This document shows, piece after piece, positions 58,981 through 64,000 of a stretch of 64,000 nt of DNA. The position numbers and the translations under genes are program-made. Numbering within the stretch: the stretch's first letter is position 1; each line of letters opens with the position of its first letter. The notes under the pieces are model-generated. The model searched no databases and had not been told where the DNA came from. It was given only the letters and a program-made list of their open reading frames with translations. Source of the stretch: Glycomyces sp. YM15. Its GTDB lineage: Bacteria > Actinomycetota > Actinomycetes > Mycobacteriales > Micromonosporaceae. The stretch spans positions 147,839 to 211,838 of the forward strand of contig NZ_JAERMK010000007.1 in NCBI RefSeq assembly GCF_016918015.1. Reading direction: 5' to 3'.

Positions 58981-60966
58981 TCAGAATCGGCCACCACCGC
59001 CCCTGCGGGTGCCCGCGCCGCCGAAGGAACCGGGCGAGGGACCGCGCCGACGCGACGAGCCCGGCGCGCCGAACCCGCCGCCGCGTCCGCCGCGGGAGCC
59101 GCCCAGCATTCCGCCGAGGAGGATGCCGCCGAGCATCGCTCCGGCGTTGCCGCCGGCGAAGCCGCCGCCCATGCCGCCACCGGGCCAGGCCTGGCCGCGG
59201 TAGGCGTTCACGTCCTGCTGCGCGAGCCGCGAGGCGGCCGCCGCGAGCTGGTCGGCGCGCTGCGCTTTCGCGAGGGCCTGGACGGGATCGGAGGGGGCGA
59301 TCGCGCGGGCGGCGTCGAGCTGCTGGTTCGCCTCGTTGAGGCGGGTGCGCGCTTCGGTGCCGACGCCGCCGCGGTTGGTGTTGATGTAGTCCTCCACTGC
59401 TGCGGCGGTCGCGGAGGCGTTCGCGATCGTCTGCGCCAGTTGGGCTCTGGCGCTCTCGCGCTGCTCCTGCTCGTCCCGGACGGCCTGCAGTTCGCCGCTG
59501 ACGGCGGCGTGGGCCTGCTCGAGGCGGCGTGTGCACTCGAGCGGGTCGATGGGCCCGGCGGCCTTGGCTGCGTCGATCGCGGTGATGACCGCGCGCGCGT
59601 CGGCGGCGGCCCTGCGGAGCCGTTCCCCGGCGGGTGAGCCGTCGGCCTTGCGCTCGGCTTCGCCGATGTCCTGGCGCAGGGTGGCGAGCAGGCCGGGCAG
59701 GCCCCGGGCGGCCGCGGCGAGTTCGGTCTGCCGCCCGATCACGGCGTCGAGCAGCTGCTTCGCCTGGGCGAGACCGCCCTCGGCGGCGCGCACACCGATC
59801 GCGGCACGGCCGCTCTCGCCGCTCACTAGCGCGCCGCGGGCCTCGGTGAGACTCCGGCCGGCGAACGCGAGCCGGTCCTCGGCGTCCCCGGCGTTCGAGG
59901 CCACGGTGTCGTACGCCGAGGCGGGATAGGCGGCCGCGAGCGACGCGAGCGCCTCCCTGGCGGCTCCGGTGCGCCCGGTGAGGGCCGTGGCGTCGGCGGT
60001 GAGCTTCTCGATCGCCTCGGGCGCGCGGCGGCCGAGGTCGCGCAGGTCCTCGAATTCGGCGGCGGCTCCGTCGAGCTCCGCGTCGGCCTTGGTGAGCCGG
60101 TCGATGATCTCGGTGAGCAGGGCGCGACGCTGCTCCTCGGTCTCGGGCACGTCGTCGTCGAGGGTCTGGCGCAGCCGGAACGCCTCCGTGAGCTCGCTCT
60201 TGGCGGTGCCGAGTGCCGCCGAGAACTTCGCGGTGTTCTCCTGCCCGAACTCGGCGATGGCGAAGCCGAGGTCCTGTTCGCTGGTGCGGATGGCGTCGTC
60301 GCCCTCCACCAGGAGCCGACTGGCTTCGTGGTCGAGGTCCTCGGTCGCCATCCGCCGGATCTGCTTGCCGCTCGGGGAGCCGGGCGTGCCGCGCCGCTTG
60401 CGCCAGATCAGGAAGGCGATGAGCGCGATGACGGCGAGGGGGAGCAGCGGGACCAGCCAGCCGACGCCCCCGCCAATGCCGGATTCGCCTCCAGCCTGCT
60501 CCCGGTAGCCGTCGGCGGCGGCGATCGCCGCCCCGGCCCAGTCGTCACGGGAGAGCGCGGGCTCGATCCGCGTCGCCGCGACCTCGTTCAGCTGCGCGTC
60601 GGTGAGGGGGAACCCGGCCTCGACCGACCACGAGTAGCGGCGGTCGCCGGTGGCGACGGCCAGCAGGATGTCGTTGGCGCCCAAGCCGCTGCGCATGGCC
60701 GTGCCGTTCGCCCAGTCCTGCGGTTCGGACCCGGAGAAGGAGTCCACATAGGCGACGTACAGGCCGATGGCGGCTTCGGAGCGGAGCTGGTCGATCGCGG
60801 CGTCGACCTCCGCGCCCCGGTCGCCGATCGCACCGACCTGGTCGGTGACCGGACCGGAGTCCAGGTCGATGGGGGCGACAGCGGCGGCGCCTCCCGCGAA
60901 CACGGCGGAGCAGGCGAGCACGAAGGCGGCCAGTACGGCCGCCGCGTACTTCACTGTTGCCGACAT
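58981..60966 (-). CDS. TPM-domain membrane protein with Gly-rich tail
   Basis: 661 aa. Signal peptide (VLAAFVLACSAVFAGGAAAVA), extracytoplasmic TPM domain (about 30-150: GPVTDQVGAIGDRGAEVDAA; GANDILLAVATGDRRYSW), one membrane helix near residue 175 (WLVPLLPLAVIALIAFLIW), a long cytosolic coiled-coil region (200-560) and a C-terminal Gly/Arg/Ser-rich tail. Its position directly upstream of pspA suggests it is the membrane partner of the PspA stress system in this organism, perhaps sensing from outside. TPM proteins have been linked to photosystem II repair in plants. Confidence 0.85.
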   Translation of the reverse strand: MSATVKYAAAVLAAFVLACSAVFAGGAAAVAPIDLDSGPVTDQVGAIGDRGAEVDAAIDQLRSEAAIGLYVAYVDSFSGSEPQDWANGTAMRSGLGANDILLAVATGDRRYSWSVEAGFPLTDAQLNEVAATRIEPALSRDDWAGAAIAAADGYREQAGGESGIGGGVGWLVPLLPLAVIALIAFLIWRKRRGTPGSPSGKQIRRMATEDLDHEASRLLVEGDDAIRTSEQDLGFAIAEFGQENTAKFSAALGTAKSELTEAFRLRQTLDDDVPETEEQRRALLTEIIDRLTKADAELDGAAAEFEDLRDLGRRAPEAIEKLTADATALTGRTGAAREALASLAAAYPASAYDTVASNAGDAEDRLAFAGRSLTEARGALVSGESGRAAIGVRAAEGGLAQAKQLLDAVIGRQTELAAAARGLPGLLATLRQDIGEAERKADGSPAGERLRRAAADARAVITAIDAAKAAGPIDPLECTRRLEQAHAAVSGELQAVRDEQEQRESARAQLAQTIANASATAAAVEDYINTNRGGVGTEARTRLNEANQQLDAARAIAPSDPVQALAKAQRADQLAAAASRLAQQDVNAYRGQAWPGGGMGGGFAGGNAGAMLGGILLGGMLGGSRGGRGGGFGAPGSSRRRGPSPGSFGGAGTRRGGGGRF

Positions 60967-61098
60967 CGGCGCCCCTGTGCCTTCCCGGGTCCTGAGCTGC
61001 GATTACTGCGATCTCAGGGTAAAGAAGAAACGACCAGGGTTGCCCGATTCGGCGAAAGTGCCCGCCGTGTCCGGATCGGCGGGTAAGAGCGCTCGCTC

Positions 61099-61737
61099 CT
61101 AGTACAGCCCGGCCTCGTACTTCGGGCCGTACTTCTCGACGAGCTCCTCCAGGGTCGCCTCGACGACCTGCGTCTCCTTGACCAGTTGCGCGTGCCGGGG
61201 CAGCGTGTCCGACGTCCAGGTCTCGGGCTTCCAGATCCCGGACCGCATCGAGGCCTTGCCGCAGTGGAAGTAGATCGTGTCGATCTCGACCACCAGTGCC
61301 AGGACCGGCTTGTGGCCCTTGACGACCATGTCCTCGAAGAAGGGCGCGTCAGAGACGACGCGGGCGCGCCCGTTGATGCGGAGGGTCTCGCGGCGGCCCG
61401 GGATGAGCGAGAGCAGGCCGACATGCGGGTTCGCGAGCACGTTGTGGTAGCCGTCGACGCGGTGGTTGCCCTTGCGCTCGGGGATGGCGAGGGTCGAGTC
61501 GTCGAGCACGTGGACGAGTTTCCCGGCCGGGTCGCCCTTGGGGGAGGCGTCGCAGTTGCCGTCGGCGTCGGCGGTCGCGACGACGCAGTACGGGGAGGCG
61601 GCGAGCCATTCGCGGTCGCGTCGATGGAGCGTCGCGCGCTCCTTGGTGGCCGCCTGGGACATGACCTCGCCCACGATCTCGCGGAGCTCGCCGGGGTCGG
61701 TGACTTCGGTCCACAGGTGACTGTCGAGCGCGTTCAT
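61099..61737 (-). CDS. PPOX-class FMN-binding protein
   Basis: 212 aa, pyridoxamine 5'-phosphate oxidase-like split barrel. Landmarks: RDREWLAASPYCVVATADADGNCDASPKGDP, IPERKGNHRVDGYHNVLANPHVGLL, RETLRINGRARV and the C-terminal HCGKASMRSGIWKPETW. These fit the MSMEG_1061 group of FMN-dependent PPOX-type flavoproteins. Substrate unknown; F420-binding relatives exist. Confidence 0.88.
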   Translation of the reverse strand: MNALDSHLWTEVTDPGELREIVGEVMSQAATKERATLHRRDREWLAASPYCVVATADADGNCDASPKGDPAGKLVHVLDDSTLAIPERKGNHRVDGYHNVLANPHVGLLSLIPGRRETLRINGRARVVSDAPFFEDMVVKGHKPVLALVVEIDTIYFHCGKASMRSGIWKPETWTSDTLPRHAQLVKETQVVEATLEELVEKYGPKYEAGLY

Positions 61738-61763
61738 CTGGGTCCCTTCGGAAGAGACGGCCG

Positions 61764-61910
61764 TTACGACCCGATGCTACGCCCGTCGCCACCGGAGCGC
61801 GAGCGCCGCTTCTCGGCGTCGAGGATGCCGTCGCGGACCGCAGAGCGGACGATCCGGTAGAAGACGTAGACGCCGATGAGATACAGCACAGGGATGAGGA
61901 GTGCTTCCAT
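61764..61910 (-). CDS. 48-aa single-helix membrane protein
   Basis: EALLIPVLYLIGVYVFYRIV forms one membrane helix, followed by a charged tail (RDGILDAEKRRSRSGG). ATG 61910 lies seven bases after TAGGCT (61918-61923), so leaderless. It is 26 bases upstream of the PPOX-type gene on the same strand and probably cotranscribed. Function unknown. Confidence 0.5.
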   Translation of the reverse strand: MEALLIPVLYLIGVYVFYRIVRSAVRDGILDAEKRRSRSGGDGRSIGS

Positions 61911-62011
61911 ACGCCCCAGCCTATTCGACCTCGTGTGATCTTCGCCCGACACGAAGCCCATCCTGTGAAACCGAGTTCCCACTTGTCGGCACCCGCAAGT
62001 ACCCTTGACCC

Positions 62012-64000
62012 GTGTCTGCGAAGAGTCTTTTCCTTGATGTCCTCAGTCGCCGCGTCGTGATCGCCGACGGCGGTATGGGCACCATGCTGCAGGCCTACGA
62101 CCCGACCCTCGAAGACTACGACGGCTTCGAAGGCCTCTCGGACATCCTGTGCGTGACCCGCCCCGACATCGTGCTCGGCATCCACGACGCCTACCTGGCC
62201 GCCGGGGCCGACTGCATCGAGACCAACAGCTTCAACGCGAACTACGGCGGCCTCGTCGAATACGACATCGTCGAGCGCGCCCGCGAACTCGCCCGCGCCG
62301 CCGCCACCCTCGCCCGGCAGAAGGCCGACGAGTACGCCACCCCAGAGTGGCCGCGCTTCGTCCTCGGCTCCATGGGCGGCGGCACCCGCCTGCCCACCCT
62401 CGGCCACGCCCCCATGGCGCTCCTGCGCGACCACTACCAGGAATGCGTCCTCGGCCTCATCGAAGGCGGCGCCGACGCCATCCTCGTCGAGACCGCCCAA
62501 GACCTCCTGCAGGCCAAAGCCGCCGTCATCGGCGCCAAGCGCGCCAACGCCGAACTCGGCACGAACATCCCGATCATCGCCCAGGTCACCGTCGAGACCA
62601 CCGGCACCATGCTCGTCGGCGGCGAGATCGGCGCGGCCCTCACCAGCCTCGCCTCCCTCGGCATCGACCTCATCGGCCTCAACTGCGCCACCGGGCCGGA
62701 GGAGATGAGCGAGCACCTCCGCTACCTCTCCCGCCACTCCCCGGTCCCGATCTCGGTCATGCCCAACGCCGGCCTGCCGACCCTCGGCCCCAACGGCGCT
62801 GTCTACCCGCTCACCCCCGAAGAGCTCGCCGACGCCCACGAGGACTTCGTCAAGAACTTCGGCGTCAGCCTCGTCGGCGGCTGCTGCGGCACCACCCCCG
62901 ACCACATCCGCGCCGTCCGCGCCCGCCTCGGCGGCGCTCCCGAGAACCTCGTCCAGCCCAAGGAGCGCACGCCCGTCATCGAGCCGGGCGTCTCCTCCTC
63001 GTACCACCACGTCCCGTACCTGCAGGACGCCTCGATCCTCAACGTCGGCGAGCGCACGAACGCCAACGGCTCCAAGGCCTTCCGCGACGCCATGCTCGCC
63101 GCCGACTACGACCGCTGCGTCGAGATCGCCCGCGAGCAGGCCGGCGGCGGCTCGCACCTGCTCGACCTCTGCGTCGACTACGTCGGCCGCGACGGCGCCG
63201 AGGACATGCGCGTCCTCGCCTCCCGCTTCGCCACCGCCTCGACGCTCCCGATCATGCTCGACTCGACCGAGCCGAACGTCGTCGAAGCCGGGCTCGAAGC
63301 CCTCGGCGGCAAATGCATCGTCAACTCCGTCAACTTCGAGGACGGCGACGGCCCGAACTCGCGCTACCAGCGCATGATGCCGCTCGTCGCCGAGCACGGC
63401 GCGGGCGTCGTCGCCCTCTGCATCGACGAGGAGGGCCAAGCCCGCGACCGCGACTGGAAGGTCCGCGTCGCCGCCCGGCTCATCGACGACCTCACCGGCA
63501 CGTGGGGCATGAAGATCCAGGACATCTTCGTCGACGCGCTCACCTTCCCCATCTCCACCGGCCAGGAGGAGACCCGCAAGGACGGCATCGAGACCATCGC
63601 CGCCATCCGCGAGATCGCCCGCCTCTACCCGGGCATCAACTTCACGCTCGGCGTCTCCAACATCTCCTTCGGCCTCAACCCGGCCGCCCGGCAGGTCCTC
63701 AACTCCGTGTTCCTCAACGAATGCGTCGAAGCGGGCCTCTCGAGCGCGATCGTCCACTCCTCCAAGATCCTGCCGATGGCCTCGATCCCCGAGGAGCAGA
63801 AGCAGGTCGCCCTCGACATGGTCTACGACCGCCGCACCGAGGGCTACGACCCGCTGCAGAAGCTCATCGAGATCTTCGACGGCGTCAGCCTCGCCGGCAC
63901 CAAAGAGGCGCGCGCCGAAGCCCTCGCCGCCCTCCCCCTGGACGAGCGCCTCGCCCAGCGGATCGTCGACGGCGACAAGAACGGCCTCGACACCGACCTC
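62012..64000 (+). CDS. metH: Cobalamin-dependent methionine synthase, 3' end outside window
   Basis: 663 residues visible of ~1200. Transfers methyl from methyltetrahydrofolate via cobalamin to homocysteine. Homocysteine-binding domain about residues 1-315 (VVIADGGMGTMLQ; ETNSFNANYGG; zinc Cys in VGGCCGTTPDHI), then the folate domain (ILNVGERTNANGSKAF; VNSVNFEDGDGPNSRY; TLGVSNISFGLNP). The B12 and reactivation domains lie beyond 64000. The GTG start at 62012 follows TACCCT (62000-62005) by six bases: leaderless, leaving no room for a cobalamin riboswitch. Confidence 0.96.
   Translation, partial: MSAKSLFLDVLSRRVVIADGGMGTMLQAYDPTLEDYDGFEGLSDILCVTRPDIVLGIHDAYLAAGADCIETNSFNANYGGLVEYDIVERARELARAAATLARQKADEYATPEWPRFVLGSMGGGTRLPTLGHAPMALLRDHYQECVLGLIEGGADAILVETAQDLLQAKAAVIGAKRANAELGTNIPIIAQVTVETTGTMLVGGEIGAALTSLASLGIDLIGLNCATGPEEMSEHLRYLSRHSPVPISVMPNAGLPTLGPNGAVYPLTPEELADAHEDFVKNFGVSLVGGCCGTTPDHIRAVRARLGGAPENLVQPKERTPVIEPGVSSSYHHVPYLQDASILNVGERTNANGSKAFRDAMLAADYDRCVEIAREQAGGGSHLLDLCVDYVGRDGAEDMRVLASRFATASTLPIMLDSTEPNVVEAGLEALGGKCIVNSVNFEDGDGPNSRYQRMMPLVAEHGAGVVALCIDEEGQARDRDWKVRVAARLIDDLTGTWGMKIQDIFVDALTFPISTGQEETRKDGIETIAAIREIARLYPGINFTLGVSNISFGLNPAARQVLNSVFLNECVEAGLSSAIVHSSKILPMASIPEEQKQVALDMVYDRRTEGYDPLQKLIEIFDGVSLAGTKEARAEALAALPLDERLAQRIVDGDKNGLDTDL

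Noticed and set aside
61920-62011. Cobalamin riboswitch ahead of metH (also sought ahead of kdd-kamDE)
   Set aside because: The metH transcript appears to start on its GTG, and the 153-bp kamA-kdd gap shows no B12-box-like core.
61349-63757. 802-codon leftward open frame through metH
   Set aside because: Val/Gly/Ala/Asp-rich antisense shadow; metH on the other strand has all its motifs.

Overview
The window is high-GC DNA packed with genes on both strands, with strong G/C preference at third codon positions, GTG and TTG starts, and many genes whose start codon lies 6-8 bases after a TANNNT -10 box (leaderless mRNAs). Together with a mycothiol ligase (MshC), a mycothiol-dependent-type enzyme, an F420-reductase-like protein, an ECF41/SigJ-type sigma factor and Tat-exported enzymes, this points to an actinomycete. 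A Glycomyces- or Micromonospora-like genus is my guess, not something the sequence proves. No tRNA, rRNA, CRISPR array, intact insertion sequence or integrase was seen.

Layout. 1-2.9 kb: glpK (5' truncated by the window) and glpD, then a terminator. 3.0-6.4 kb: a winged-helix regulator divergent from an MFS exporter across a 40-bp dyad, an RDD membrane protein, a GNAT enzyme and a truncated membrane gene. 6.4-11.5 kb: a sigma factor, a GH42 beta-galactosidase with palindromic operators, an XRE regulator and an F420-reductase-like protein. 11.5-14.3 kb: a three-gene, translationally coupled amino-acid dehydrogenase operon (HcnABC/opine-oxidase type). 14.4-18.2 kb: acetyltransferases, one broken by an abnormal poly-G/poly-C tract, and a Tet(M)/Otr(A)-type ribosomal protection protein with a leader ORF. 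18.2-24.2 kb: two paralogous serpins flanking an epoxide hydrolase/WYL regulator pair and a 1.4-kb degenerate stretch. 24.2-31.1 kb: a mycothiol-dependent-type protein, a heterodimeric ABC exporter, small proteins, an isochorismatase-like hydrolase and a TPR protein.

31.3-38.9 kb is the metabolic centrepiece: divergent operons kamA-kce and kdd-kamD-kamE-kal-mutL. They encode nearly the whole 3,5-diaminohexanoate route of lysine degradation, including radical-SAM and B12 aminomutases and a reactivase. 39-47.8 kb: exported enzymes (beta-lactamase-like, PAP2 phosphatase, polysaccharide deacetylase with a lectin domain), a transglutaminase-like protein, a KhtTU-type K+/H+ antiporter and an M20 peptidase. 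47.8-51.6 kb: an ABC-F ribosome protection gene preceded by a six-codon leader peptide, then a decayed segment with a second copy of a ~160-bp dispersed repeat, a LacI-family relic and a histidine phosphatase. 51.6-64 kb: AraC regulator/VOC pair, aldo-keto reductase, mshC, hypX, a phenylalanine-4-hydroxylase-type gene, a pspA-TPM operon, a PPOX-type flavoprotein, a 48-aa membrane protein and the first two thirds of metH.

Links between genes: KamDE and MetH both need cobalamin. TetM-like and ABC-F proteins both protect the ribosome, and both have short upstream ORFs. Many of the transcription units are separated by strong GC-rich hairpin terminators.
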